Position numbers and translations under genes: made by a program
Shown: in pieces, positions 9,901-18,457 of the stretch
Position numbering within the stretch: position 1 is the first letter of the stretch
Layout of the letters: the number at the start of each line of letters is the position of its first letter
The notes under the pieces: model-generated
Told to the model about the DNA's origin: nothing
The model's input: only the letters and a program-made list of their open reading frames with translations
Databases searched by the model: none
Assembly (NCBI GenBank): GCA_947587085.1
Contig: CANPXX010000008.1
Coordinates: forward strand, 1 to 40,840
Reading direction: 5' to 3'
DNA length: 40,840 nt
Source of the DNA: an uncultured Clostridia bacterium
GTDB lineage: Bacteria; Bacillota; Clostridia; Christensenellales; Borkfalkiaceae

Positions 9901-11902
9901 CCGCGCCGTGGATTACGCCTACGGCACCGCATGGGTGCTCACCAACAGCGCATACGAGCCCGTCGGATATCAGCTCGTGTTCGACGGGCAGGGCAACCTC
10001 ACCGCGAACAGGGAGGGCGGCGCGCGCATTTTAGGATACTATGAGATATTGAACGCCGAGAACAACGAATATCTGCTGCATATCGACCTTCCCGGGCTCT
10101 TCGCGGAGGACCTGCTCGTTACCCTCATGGAGAACGAGCTCCTCGGCGCGCACATCTGCGTGCTGTATGACAGGAACGTGAACGGCGTGTTCGTGGACGG
10201 GGATTGGAACATCCTGCGCCTCGACGGGTACGGGTACGGCGATCTCGTGACGGACAGGGAGGAGACGGGCGGCAGCGGGCTCTATACCGTTCTCGACGAG
10301 GAGAAGGGATTCGTGCGGTTCAGCTTGCAGAGCGCGGACGGCGAATCCGACACCGTAGATACCTTCGTGGCGCTCGATTACGAGAAAAAGAGCTTCCGCT
10401 TCCTCGACTATGCCGCATTGGGCGCGGTCTATCTGAGCGCCGATCTTAAGGTGCTCGTGTTCGGAGAGGACGGGACGGGCTACCTCGGCAGTGAGGCGGG
10501 CTTCTACTTCGCGGCGGCGGATAAGACGTATTTCTACCTCGACAGCCCCACGGAAGGCGTGTACGAGTGCGTGGAGATGAACGCGCTGACGGGCGCGGCG
10601 ACCTTCGAATACGGCGGCGTGACCTATTACAAGTGGGATGGGGAGGAGATCGTGCTCGACGGCACGATCGAGCTCTTCGACGAGGAGGGCAACGCGTGGG
10701 CGGAGAAGCCGACCGCGGCGGCGCGCCTCACGTTCACGCCCAACGGCAGGTATAACAACCGCGTGGAGGCGGTGCTCTCCATCGACGGCGAGCAGTACAG
10801 CGGCTTCCGCATCAACTTCTATGTGGGGGATGCGTTCGAGCCGAGCCTCGTCTACAACGGCGTGCAGTACGACATCGTCTCCTGCAACTATATCCCGAAC
10901 GGCGCGCACACGTTCACCGTGCGGGCGGGCGCCAAGACGGTACGCTACCTCGATTATAACTCCCGCTACATCGAACCGGGCGAATATACGAATGTGGCGG
11001 CGCGCGGCGGCTGGATCGAGCGCACCACGATGGGCATCGGACCCGTGGAATTCCGCGAGGCGACCTACAAGGGCTCCTTCTACTACCTGTACGACGCGGC
11101 GACCTTCGCCGAGCCCATCACCTTCGACGGCGAGACGGCGATCGTCATCGGCTGGCGCAGGACGTACGACGAGACGTACGAGATCGTGTTCGACTATGAA
11201 GGAACGCGCTACGCCGTGGACTTCTATTTCTATGAGAGCAACGGCACCATCTATTACCTGCTCCACCAATTCTATACCTATGAGGAGGTGGACGCGGGCG
11301 AATACACCGTCGGCGTGAAGTACTTCCGCTATACCAACCTCTCGGGCACCCCCGGGTACGGCGACGCCGAGGCGTACATGGGCAGGGCGGTGAACGCCAC
11401 CGTGTTCCGCAAGTCCGACCAAAAACCCATGATCGCGTTCGACAACTATACCGCGCTCGGGCTCACGGGGAGAGCGGTGTGGCTCATCGAATGTTCCGAC
11501 GAAAAGGCAGACGGCACCCGCGACGCGGCGGACGGCTTCTTCGTGCAGTTCGAACTCGGCACCGACGGCAAGACGGTGACGGGCGCGACCGTCACCCGCC
11601 ATACCGTCCTCGACGTGCGCCGCACCAACGAATACTATGTGCACCTGTTCCTCGATGAGGCGGGGAACATCGCCCATGTGGCGGCGGCGGGCAAGTATTC
11701 GAACGGCTCCTATCGGTGGATCACCCGCTCGGAGGGCATGACCTACAATGCGGATAAAACGGAATGCACCTTCCAGACCGTCGAAGAGGTGCGCGCGGGC
11801 GGCATCGTGACCGAGATCATCAGAACGGAATACCGCTTTACGTTCACGCGGAGCGTGGAAGGGAACAGCTACACCATGACCGCGACAGAAGAAAGAAAAT
11901 AA
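6908..11902 (+). CDS. Giant B-repeat lipoprotein with LDGYG modules (copy 1)
   Basis: Predicted cell-surface lipoprotein of 1664 residues, no known function. Signal peptide with lipobox AAAC (Cys26). Residues about 30-320 contain three InlB/Listeria-Bacteroides type B repeats (signatures VREGYVFDGWYPD, VREGAVFGAWF, VEGYRFAGWSTRPDG). The rest is a long Tyr/Asp/Gly-rich beta region with six spaced motifs: LDGYGNLQ, LDGYSQF, LDGFYRGRY, FDGQGNLT, LDGYGYGDL, LDGTIEL. No LPXTG sorting signal or C-terminal membrane helix is visible, so the lipid is the only evident anchor. It is translationally coupled to the thioredoxin lipoprotein by an ATGA overlap at 6908-6911. It aligns along its length, in the same motif order, with the product of 20208-25673. 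No clear terminator directly follows. Confidence 0.85.
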   Translation: MKGKRKILFALTALLGFMLLLAAAACSPSRVKLSFETNGGAAVESVETTAGTVVPLPTPVREGYVFDGWYPDVDLSGEACGETVTAEKSATYYAKWTAGYRLTLDANGGTLSTAALWLREGDSLQAAVAGLTPVREGAVFGAWFLGEDVLASQTMPASDLTLTAKYRVDYLVEVYLANVRGTAYVRSDADAFYGTGYIGTAVEATAPVVANFYLNEEPQSGTPVSRLVLSEKESENVFRFYFDRMRYAVSYAANAPAGTIAEGTMSPTEAPYEAKTALAANAFTVEGYRFAGWSTRPDGDVEYTAESEFETLQSVTLYAVWDRGYTDRLGGTDLLFFPRLAPTEAILSRGGVEFKGVRDGDAFTFRTDAWERNGKVFGSTFCYADDANKGEYRYFENNPIDPDIDDNARLHEDIVLTVDEYMQATYRNGGHSCVGSVEFDGLRGDYLFRSDDHSFHFLTASAENTEIGKDVFYRGGEEAGVYIDLIILDAETGAVQSDGYFLVLDGYGNLQLTTPSEADYYGYYYTDGTYGDSAGDVYYKINLLLNDADGALTGAIGWHEQYLYTRPLRPTYGGYVFADGYRGDYEGTDGGTLTLDGYSQFADSAKYTAADGKSYQGSYTIEERVLDGTILTISRAGTALISLKLDPEARSVEPFTDSRAPHTEYRRLTDGSPAFPLLVLYETDDGMTAELYREGNNGVPDATGTVTQERQGNVLFYTFTDGKGNSLKFYTISLVNYTTQEAVNVYCVLEENGEKKYETIPVTGGGELWNTGAALGSGGTLYFTADGQVFEGGLSYVQSANFEMSYAEFLYADEQAGEAGTLYFLIDAGRATLIGTPELMLYGYIEYIPDSGIGDYEMTLCINCLGDALYYDFAAMRTYPGTYKTKGKTTFGEDIYTFTATGTYLTFDFLIHTLEEYGDEYLFYEIYDRSAEGTFRSDAGEVLLLDGFYRGRYTDAAGAEHEGTYSLKNDLELAVRFETEDGAAMVFSITKGFLRNTFRAVDYAYGTAWVLTNSAYEPVGYQLVFDGQGNLTANREGGARILGYYEILNAENNEYLLHIDLPGLFAEDLLVTLMENELLGAHICVLYDRNVNGVFVDGDWNILRLDGYGYGDLVTDREETGGSGLYTVLDEEKGFVRFSLQSADGESDTVDTFVALDYEKKSFRFLDYAALGAVYLSADLKVLVFGEDGTGYLGSEAGFYFAAADKTYFYLDSPTEGVYECVEMNALTGAATFEYGGVTYYKWDGEEIVLDGTIELFDEEGNAWAEKPTAAARLTFTPNGRYNNRVEAVLSIDGEQYSGFRINFYVGDAFEPSLVYNGVQYDIVSCNYIPNGAHTFTVRAGAKTVRYLDYNSRYIEPGEYTNVAARGGWIERTTMGIGPVEFREATYKGSFYYLYDAATFAEPITFDGETAIVIGWRRTYDETYEIVFDYEGTRYAVDFYFYESNGTIYYLLHQFYTYEEVDAGEYTVGVKYFRYTNLSGTPGYGDAEAYMGRAVNATVFRKSDQKPMIAFDNYTALGLTGRAVWLIECSDEKADGTRDAADGFFVQFELGTDGKTVTGATVTRHTVLDVRRTNEYYVHLFLDEAGNIAHVAAAGKYSNGSYRWITRSEGMTYNADKTECTFQTVEEVRAGGIVTEIIRTEYRFTFTRSVEGNSYTMTATEERK

Positions 11903-12011
11903 AAGAGGGTTTCGAGAAATTACGAGCGTTACGGCGAGAATGAAAAAGGGTCACCACTGCTGACACAATTGAGTTGGACAAAAGGGGAGCTTCCTTATTG
12001 TCATGTTGAGC

Positions 12012-12044
12012 CGCGAGCCCACGTCCAGCGGACGTGGGCTCGCG
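12012..12044. repeat. 15-bp inverted repeat (hairpin)
   Basis: Perfect stem of 15 bp (arms 12012-12026 and 12030-12044, loop AGC) just before the first TCTC...GAGATG core. It has the same position and design as the hairpins at 12451-12481 and 12956-12986 but a different arm sequence. Confidence 0.85.
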
Positions 12045-12361
12045 AGTCGAAACATCTCTACAATGTTAAGGTAGAGATGCCTCGACTATGCTACTTCGCG
12101 CTTCGCGCTCGTGCCGCCCTTGGACAATAAAGAATGTGCGGGCGGGGCGGCAGGACAGAGGAGCGAATGGACGGCAGGACAAAAAGGAGAGAACGGGACG
12201 GCAGGACAGAAGCGCGGGGCTTTCTTCCTTATTGTCATTTCGACCGACGCGTAGCGTTCCATTATTATTGTCATTTTGCCCGACGCGTAGCGGCGCACGA
12301 GCCATAGGCGAAGTAGCGGAGGCGAAGCGCTTCCTATTGTCATTTTGAGCGGAGCGCAAGC

Positions 12362-12498
12362 GAAGTCGAAAAATCTCCACAATGTAATAAGGTAGAGATG
12401 TTTACTTCGCGGCGTTGCCGCTCGTGCCGTTGCAAGCAACGGGGCGACACGAGCGCCCGCGTCCATTGGACGCGGGCGCTCGGCTCAACATGACATTA
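12362..12498. repeat. 137-bp direct repeat, copy 1
   Basis: Identical by eye over 137 bp to 12867-13003. It contains the TCTC...GAGATG core, a CCGTTGC-AA-GCAACGG palindrome and a terminal 15-bp hairpin at 12451-12481 (GAGCGCCCGCGTCCA and its complement around one T). Confidence 0.93.
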
Positions 12499-12866
12499 GA
12501 GCGAATGGCGGTATGATAGAAGAGCGGGGCTTTCTTCTTATTGTCATTTTGCCCGACGCGTAGCGGCGCACGAGCCATAGGCGAAGTAGCGGAGCGCAAG
12601 CGAAGTCGAAAAATCTCCACAATGTAATAAGGTAGAGATGCCTCGACTACGCTACTTCGCGCTTCGCGCTCGTGCCGCGCTTTGTTTACAATAGAAGCCT
12701 CGCGCGGGGCAACATGACAAATTGGAGCTACTTCGGCGCAAAGCGCCTCGTGCCGCGCTTGGACAATAAAGAACGTGCGGGCGGGGTGGCACATGACATT
12801 AAAGAGGGCGGCAGGACAGAAGAGCGGGGCTTTCTTCTTATTGTCATTTTGAGCGGAGGCGAAGCC

Positions 12867-13003
12867 GAAGTCGAAAAATCTCCACAATGTAATAAGGTAG
12901 AGATGTTTACTTCGCGGCGTTGCCGCTCGTGCCGTTGCAAGCAACGGGGCGACACGAGCGCCCGCGTCCATTGGACGCGGGCGCTCGGCTCAACATGACA
13001 TTA
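12867..13003. repeat. 137-bp direct repeat, copy 2
   Basis: Second copy of the unit at 12362-12498, 505 bp further on. Its terminal hairpin is at 12956-12986. Perfect identity implies recent duplication or gene-conversion-like homogenisation. Confidence 0.93.
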
Positions 13004-13050
13004 AAGCGAATGGACGGCATGACATTTGAGAATAGAGAGTGGGGGAAGGG

Positions 13051-13088
13051 AAAAAAAAGAACGGTTCGGAAGAACCGTTCTTTTTTTT
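13051..13088. terminator. Bidirectional terminator
   Basis: Symmetric A8-GAACGGTTC-GGAA-GAACCGTTC-T8: a 9-bp hairpin with an A tract on one side and a T tract on the other. It works for transcripts from either strand. It is the likely end of the minus-strand lipoprotein transcript (stop at 13226) and could also stop read-through from 11902. Confidence 0.9.
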
Positions 13089-13097
13089 GTGTTGTGC

Positions 13098-13205
13098 TGA
13101 CCTTGGGGCGTTGCCTCCGCTTGGGGGTCAGTGGCTGACCTTGGGGCGTTGGCGCCGCTTGGGGGTCAGGGGTTGACCTTGGGGCGTTGCCGCCGCTTGG
13201 GGTCA
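13098..13205. repeat. Three tandem repeats of a 38-bp period
   Basis: Units at 13098-13130, 13136-13168 and 13174-13205 share TGACCTTGGGGCGTTG, then a variable middle and CGCTTGGGG(G)TCA. Each unit starts TGACC and ends GGTCA, so it is also a short inverted repeat. The array lies between the minus-strand stop codon and the terminator, that is, in the 3' UTR of that mRNA. Confidence 0.88.
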
Positions 13206-13225
13206 AGGGTGCTTGGTCAGAGGTG

Positions 13226-16200
13226 TTACATGAGACCGCCAACACCACCGCCCATGCCGCCAGGAGAGTACATTCCCACCACATCTGCCAAGTGGTTCTC
13301 CATGATGTCTCCGTACGCCTCACCAGACGTAGGAGCATCAAAACCGCCCTCGTCCGTTGATTTGTAATTGCACATCAGAATCCCCTGAACCATTCCGTCG
13401 CCTTCATCCGCTTGGACATATTGAATAATCAACCAATAATCCTTGCTTTGATAGTTAATTTTTACAGAGAAGAATATATTGGTCATTCCCACATCGCTCT
13501 CGGAACCCTTCACGGGAGCCTCGTCCGAAACGGTTACAGTAACCGTGTTACCCGCTTGCTGTTCCTGCATGGATGTCGTGATGGTTATCGTACCGTGTTC
13601 ATCGATAACGAGAACCGAGCCGTCGGTCTGACTCATATAGGTACCCTTATATTTCGCAAGAGGGGAGGTTCCCGCAGCTTCAGCCGTGAGGGTGTACGTC
13701 TTGCCCTCTTCCCAATTCTCCGCGAGGGTGAACGAAGTCTTGCTCGTGGTGGTGAGGGTGTACGTCTTATCCTTCGCCGCATTGGTGAAGATGAGCACCA
13801 ACTGATTCTCTGCCGTGACGTCGAACGATACAGGCATAAGCGTGTCGTCAAGGCTACAAGTTAAGCCCTCGTCCGATATGGTGAACGTCACAGGCACTTC
13901 ATCAGCGGACTTATAGGTGATGTTTGCCGTGAGGTAGTCGTTCATGTCCAGAGGTTCAAGGGTAGCGGAAGTCTCATCGGAGAGCACCACCCCGAGCTGG
14001 ACATCGTCCTCAGAAAGCATTGCCATCAAGGTGACGGGCTCTTCCAAGCTATCCGTCGTAAATACGATTTGGATCATCGTTACGCCATGCTCACCGGGCT
14101 GTACTCCCATATACACGATGGTTGCAGTCTCGTTCTTGTAAATGATGGTGCTATCGGCGGCGATCATCAGACCGCCCAAGATGGTTTCTTCGTCCTCGCT
14201 GACTACCTTGTAACCGCCCGACGCCGAGAGGATAGCAGAAGGAAGTCCCTTGAGGGTAAAGACGTGGTTAATCGAATCGTCCACTTCATCGGGCTCTACA
14301 AGCGAGATCTTGAGGGGACCCATGGAAGGCATTCCTCCGGGACCTGCCGATAGCTCCATAGGATACAACTGACAGCTCGTTCCTTCAATGGTCAGATTGG
14401 CATAGCCATCCTCCAATCCAACGACAGTCACGGTTCTCGACCCCCATACGACGCCGCCCTCTTCGGTGATGACGAAGTCGTCCTGTTTGTCTGCCGTGTA
14501 CGTACCTGCCACGAACCCTGCATCAAGGAGAGAAGGTGCGGGCGCGTCTTTGGGCTGGAAGGTATCCGTGTCGCCATCGACCGTCATCACCAATGCCCAC
14601 GAAGAAGGACCGACCTGCTTATTTTCCAGCGTGCCCGAAACGATCGTGCCATCTGCCTTTTTGATGAGGACAAGATAGTCTCCATACGAGTTGGTACCGA
14701 TGACGACGATGGTTACGTTCGTCGCGCTGATCGCGCCGTCCTCGGCGATCGTGAGGTCGCCATAGTCAACATCCGAGCCGCTACCGGGCGCCTTCTGATA
14801 GGTGTTTGCCCAATCGGGATCCACTTTCAAAGTCGTTGCCGTATAGGTATGATCGGTGCCGTCGTTGAGCGAGACGGTGTAGGTCTCTTCGCTCTGCGTC
14901 AACGTAAGGGTGTAGAACGCGATGTTCACATTGCTGATATTGCCCTTGTTGACGCCGAATTTGTAGGTGTACGACGTAGGAGCGCTACCGCCAACCTCGA
15001 GGACTACGACCTCCTTGCCGTTGTACATGATCTTGCTGTCCGAACGGAGCACCAAGTTCTGCAATTCTTCGGCGATGTACACCGTTGCCATTTCACCGCT
15101 TGCCGCTTCGGGGATGGTGGGGGTTGCGACCACGTTTTCTTCATCATAGAAGTAGTAGACGGGGGTTTCGCTATCCGTGGGCACCATCTTCAGCATTTTA
15201 AGAGACTCATCATACGACAGCGTGTAGAGCTTGCTACCCCACATCACCGTATAGGTATCGGTCTCTTGGGCGATCACGCCGAACGTCTGGCTCGGCCAAG
15301 CAATGCTATTCGCATCAATCGTGAGGGCCTGATAACTGAGATCGACCGCATGCCAGGTGCCTTGGAAGTTCGCAGAGAAGGTAGGATTCTCCACAACGTC
15401 CATCACAAAATTCACGGTGAAGCTACCGGCGGCATAACTCGTCAAATCTGCGGGAACCGTAAAGACAATGGTCAGCGTCTTTGCTGCCGCGTCATACGTG
15501 ACGCCCTTGTCCGCATTCGTCTCAACGGGAAGGGTTTCGGCCGTCGCGACGCCGACACGATAGCTGAATGTCGCCGGGAACTTGTAGTGTTCCTTGGGCG
15601 TGAAGGTGAGCGTGACCATATCGCCGACTTCATAGACAGTCTGGTTCGGCACTTTCGTGTAGGTTCCATTCTGCGAAGAACCGGCAACAGTGTACTGTTG
15701 ATGTGCCGTTACCTCGACTCTCGTCGTATCCGTGATCGTAAAGGTGCAGGTCTTTCTCGCGTCCGGAGTGAGAACGGTACCCTCGGTATCTGCGCCGACG
15801 TAGCTCTTGACGGAATCGAGAACAACATACGTCTTTGCGCTGAACCTGATCGCGACCGTGCTCCCTTTGGCAATTTTGGTGAGATCGGTCGTGGTGGTGC
15901 CGTCTACCGTGACCGTGTAAGGCGTGGTATTGAAGAGGGTGGTGGGAAGCACGATCGTGAGCGTGCACACCGCCTCCGCGTCTGCCTCTGCCTTGGTGAT
16001 GAACACGGGCTTGAAGTTCATGTCGCCCGTCACGGTGAAGGTATACGTTACAACGCCTTCCGTGGAGACCGTATATTGGTCCTCAGCGACCGTCTGCATA
16101 TTGACTTGGAGAGAACGGAATACATAGTCGGTCGCGGGGGTGATGGTAGCGGTCACCTGCGTGCCGTGCGCATACTTGTTGCCCTCAGCGGCGGGAGAGA

Positions 16201-17848
16201 AGGCGATCGTGCCGCCCGCGCCCACCGTGGTGGTGAGGGTATAGGTCGGGACGCCGATCGTGAACGCATAGTGGCGTTCGGCGCTTCCGACGACAACATT
16301 GGTATCGTCCACGGGGGTCACGTTCACGGTCATGGTGTACGTGCCCGCGGGGAAGGTGTGGATATCCACGCTGCTCTGGAGTTCCTTATAGAACACCCAC
16401 TCCGGCGTCGTTTCGCCCTGCTTGACGAAGAGGAGATAGGGGAGGGAACTCGTTGCGCTGTCCGCGGTGACCCGCACCGTCGTTTCTTCGGCGAGCGTGA
16501 AGGTGAAGTAGAGGGGAACCCAATATTCTTCCTCCACCTTTCCGGAGCCGTCCGCCTTGTCAACTTCATGCACGCCGCGCTGGAGCCACACTTCATAGTC
16601 GCCCACAAGGCTCGTGAGCGTGAAGGGGGTCTCCTCGGTGCCGGCACCCTGCCAAGGATAGGTATGGGTACCTGCCGCCGCGCGAGCAGCGAACTGATAC
16701 TCGGGTTCGCCATTGCTGGTACCGATTCCCAACATGGTGCCCATGCCGTCGCTCGGAATGACCATCAAGAAGTTGAGCTCATCGTCCAACGTCACGATAT
16801 AGATAGCGGTGCCTTCGGGAACATCCGCGCCCTCCGTCACGAGATAGGAGGTGACGTCTGCGAGGACGACCACTTCATGCTCGCCCCACGTCACGCCGCC
16901 ATCGGCTATGACGAGCTCTTCATCGCCTTCCGCGACCTCATCAGCCGTATTTTCATAGGTTGCGTCGAGGGTATCGGGAAGGGTAGGCTTCGTCACGTCG
17001 GTGGGGAAGGGATCCTTCACATAGACGTTGCGGACGCCCGCCGTGCCTTGGAGCGCGAGCACGCCTTTGGACACGCTGACGGTGTAGTCGCTATTCTCGA
17101 TCTTCGCCGTGAACACATCGCCAGACTTGGTGACGGTCGAGGCGATCTCGGTGCCGGAAGCGCCCGTGAGAACGAAGGAATCCTCCGCGATGACGATCTT
17201 TTCGCCGTCAACCGACTTCCACGTGCCGACATAATCCGCCGTGAAGCCGAGGGTGGGCGCCGCCGACACGAACGTGACGGTGATCTCCACATCCGCCGTG
17301 ACGGTGAAGGTGAATTTGCCGTCCGTCAGCGTCTTAGCCTCCGTGCCGAGCAGTACGCTTTGCACAACGTACCCCGTTGCGGCGGTCACGGTAACGGTGA
17401 TCTCGGTGTTCTCCGCATAATTTCCGTCTGCAGCGGCGGGCGACAAGGTCACCGTTCCCTGCGAAGAAGTATATGTGGCGGTCACATGGAACATCGTCGG
17501 CGTTGCCACCGCGTCTTTGAAGGTCGCCGTCACGGTCGTATTCGACTGGATGGCGAACGTGTACTGCCCCTCGGTAAGGGTCTGCGCCGTGCCGTTGACG
17601 GTGAACGCGTCTACTTCATAGCCCGTGTTCGCCGTGACCGTTACGGTGACCTGCTCGTCCTTCTTGTATGCAGTGCCGTCTGCGGGAGAGCTTACCGCCA
17701 CAGTGCCTTTGGTCGCATCGAACTCGGTCGAGACGGTGTACGTCTCTTCCTGTTCGGTAGGACCGCATGCGGCGGCAACCGCACCGACGCCGAACGCCAT
17801 GCACAGAACGAGACCGAGAAGCGTGATACGCTTCAAAAGTTTGTTCAT
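13226..17848 (-). CDS. Giant divergent-B-repeat surface lipoprotein
   Basis: Predicted lipoprotein of 1540 residues; function unknown. Signal peptide with lipobox VAAAC (Cys28). Two divergent InlB-like B repeats follow (about residues 35-170, for example GTVAVSSPADGTAY...VTVTANTGYEV), with more near the middle (GTIAFSPAAEGNKY...). Between and after them are repeated beta modules of about 80-100 residues with a 'GTY....D...L.I.EDG.I' pattern (examples: YGDLTIAEDGAIS, DDFVITEEGGVVW, GSVLVIDEHGTITI). The C-terminus is Gly/Met-rich and has no sorting signal. The start at 17848 is set by AAGGAGG ending 5 nt upstream on the minus strand; an in-frame ATG at 17881 lacks such a site and adds polar residues before the signal peptide. 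It stands alone, opposite in direction to the flanking modules, and has no thioredoxin partner. Confidence 0.87.
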   Translation of the reverse strand: MNKLLKRITLLGLVLCMAFGVGAVAAACGPTEQEETYTVSTEFDATKGTVAVSSPADGTAYKKDEQVTVTVTANTGYEVDAFTVNGTAQTLTEGQYTFAIQSNTTVTATFKDAVATPTMFHVTATYTSSQGTVTLSPAAADGNYAENTEITVTVTAATGYVVQSVLLGTEAKTLTDGKFTFTVTADVEITVTFVSAAPTLGFTADYVGTWKSVDGEKIVIAEDSFVLTGASGTEIASTVTKSGDVFTAKIENSDYTVSVSKGVLALQGTAGVRNVYVKDPFPTDVTKPTLPDTLDATYENTADEVAEGDEELVIADGGVTWGEHEVVVLADVTSYLVTEGADVPEGTAIYIVTLDDELNFLMVIPSDGMGTMLGIGTSNGEPEYQFAARAAAGTHTYPWQGAGTEETPFTLTSLVGDYEVWLQRGVHEVDKADGSGKVEEEYWVPLYFTFTLAEETTVRVTADSATSSLPYLLFVKQGETTPEWVFYKELQSSVDIHTFPAGTYTMTVNVTPVDDTNVVVGSAERHYAFTIGVPTYTLTTTVGAGGTIAFSPAAEGNKYAHGTQVTATITPATDYVFRSLQVNMQTVAEDQYTVSTEGVVTYTFTVTGDMNFKPVFITKAEADAEAVCTLTIVLPTTLFNTTPYTVTVDGTTTTDLTKIAKGSTVAIRFSAKTYVVLDSVKSYVGADTEGTVLTPDARKTCTFTITDTTRVEVTAHQQYTVAGSSQNGTYTKVPNQTVYEVGDMVTLTFTPKEHYKFPATFSYRVGVATAETLPVETNADKGVTYDAAAKTLTIVFTVPADLTSYAAGSFTVNFVMDVVENPTFSANFQGTWHAVDLSYQALTIDANSIAWPSQTFGVIAQETDTYTVMWGSKLYTLSYDESLKMLKMVPTDSETPVYYFYDEENVVATPTIPEAASGEMATVYIAEELQNLVLRSDSKIMYNGKEVVVLEVGGSAPTSYTYKFGVNKGNISNVNIAFYTLTLTQSEETYTVSLNDGTDHTYTATTLKVDPDWANTYQKAPGSGSDVDYGDLTIAEDGAISATNVTIVVIGTNSYGDYLVLIKKADGTIVSGTLENKQVGPSSWALVMTVDGDTDTFQPKDAPAPSLLDAGFVAGTYTADKQDDFVITEEGGVVWGSRTVTVVGLEDGYANLTIEGTSCQLYPMELSAGPGGMPSMGPLKISLVEPDEVDDSINHVFTLKGLPSAILSASGGYKVVSEDEETILGGLMIAADSTIIYKNETATIVYMGVQPGEHGVTMIQIVFTTDSLEEPVTLMAMLSEDDVQLGVVLSDETSATLEPLDMNDYLTANITYKSADEVPVTFTISDEGLTCSLDDTLMPVSFDVTAENQLVLIFTNAAKDKTYTLTTTSKTSFTLAENWEEGKTYTLTAEAAGTSPLAKYKGTYMSQTDGSVLVIDEHGTITITTSMQEQQAGNTVTVTVSDEAPVKGSESDVGMTNIFFSVKINYQSKDYWLIIQYVQADEGDGMVQGILMCNYKSTDEGGFDAPTSGEAYGDIMENHLADVVGMYSPGGMGGGVGGLM

Positions 17849-18213
17849 AGTTGCCTCCTTAAAAAATTTTTGCATATTCAAACGGCTTTTCTGCCGTCTT
17901 TGCCGATGGGGCGGGGCGCCGTACGCTGTTAAAGCGAAGGACCCGCGACTTTCTCGCCGAGATGCCGCCGCGTATTTGCATATACGCGCGCATAACCAAT
18001 AGTATTATACCTCTTTTTATTCTTCAAGTTTACAGCATGAACATGAAAAAATCAACGAAATGACCGCGCGGTTTCAAAAGTTTGGAATTTTGATTGTTTG
18101 CATGAATTTTTTAACGAAACTTTCATAAAATAGCGCAGAAAATCACAAGATATCCCATTTTTACACAACTTATTTGCGAATACGGGTGTATGCTTGCGGC
18201 GGTTATACGGTAT

Positions 18214-18228
18214 ATATTCGACGAATAT
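18214..18228. promoter_or_regulatory. Palindrome ATATTCG-A-CGAATAT, possible operator
   Basis: Perfect 7-1-7 palindrome in the divergent intergenic region, about 140 bp upstream of the plus-strand promoter. The regulator is unknown. Confidence 0.35.
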
Positions 18229-18364
18229 TCACGGTGCGGCGGAGGGGCGTCCGCGCGGGAGAAGGGGGATTCGGCACGGCGGAAGGGGAATTTCGCCCTC
18301 GCGCGCACCATTAAGAAATCTATGTGAAAATCTATGAAAATTCTCATCGGGCGGTGAGATTTCC

Positions 18365-18393
18365 TTGACATCGCGCGCCGCGTCGCGTATAAT
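18365..18393 (+). promoter_or_regulatory. Full-consensus sigma-A promoter of the second lipoprotein module
   Basis: TTGACA at 18365-18370, a 17-nt spacer, and TATAAT at 18388-18393. Both hexamers are perfect. The start codon of the next gene is 65 nt downstream of the -10. Confidence 0.93.
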
Positions 18394-18457
18394 GGAGCAG
18401 GATTTATACATACGCAATATTTCGCGCCGCCCCGCGCGGCGCCGCAAAGGAGTCAAT

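Larger units (their letters stand above)
11903..13050. repeat. Noncoding mosaic of dispersed and inverted repeats
   Basis: About 1.15 kb without a credible gene. It is built from repeated blocks: a core TCTC(C/T)ACAATG...GGTAGAGATG at 12055-12079, 12374-12400, 12614-12640 and 12879-12905; a 56-bp block at 12265-12320 and again at 12538-12593; and a block ending in GCGGGGCTTTCTTCTTATTG near 12210-12240, 12520-12545 and 12820-12843. The phrase GTCATTTTGAGCGGAG followed by GAAGTCGAAAAATCTC resembles intergenic repeats common in anaerobe genomes (recollection, not searched). Short ORFs here lack ribosome sites and are translated repeats. Confidence 0.85.
17849..18457. promoter_or_regulatory. Divergent intergenic region, 609 nt
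   Basis: No gene is evident. On the minus strand TATAAT at 18009-18004, with only a weak -35, may drive the lipoprotein gene at 17848. On the plus strand a consensus promoter is at 18365-18393. Also present: an inverted repeat CGCGTAT/ATACGCG at 17969-17988 and a palindrome at 18214-18228. The block 18001-18240 is AT-rich compared with its surroundings. Confidence 0.6.

Noticed and set aside
6908-11902. Cell-wall-sorted LPXTG protein
   Set aside because: No LPXTG-like motif, C-terminal hydrophobic helix or basic tail in any of the three giant proteins; each has a lipobox instead.
13098-13205. Possible CRISPR array
   Set aside because: Only three units, nearly contiguous with about 5-nt separators, no spacers of normal length and no cas genes.
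11903-13225. Insertion sequence remnant
   Set aside because: No transposase fragment in any frame and no terminal inverted repeats bounding the whole block. A small non-autonomous element is still possible for the 137-bp unit.
12066-13341. Several short open frames on both strands in the repeat region
   Set aside because: They are translations of repeated DNA, lack ribosome sites, and the same peptide recurs because the DNA repeats.
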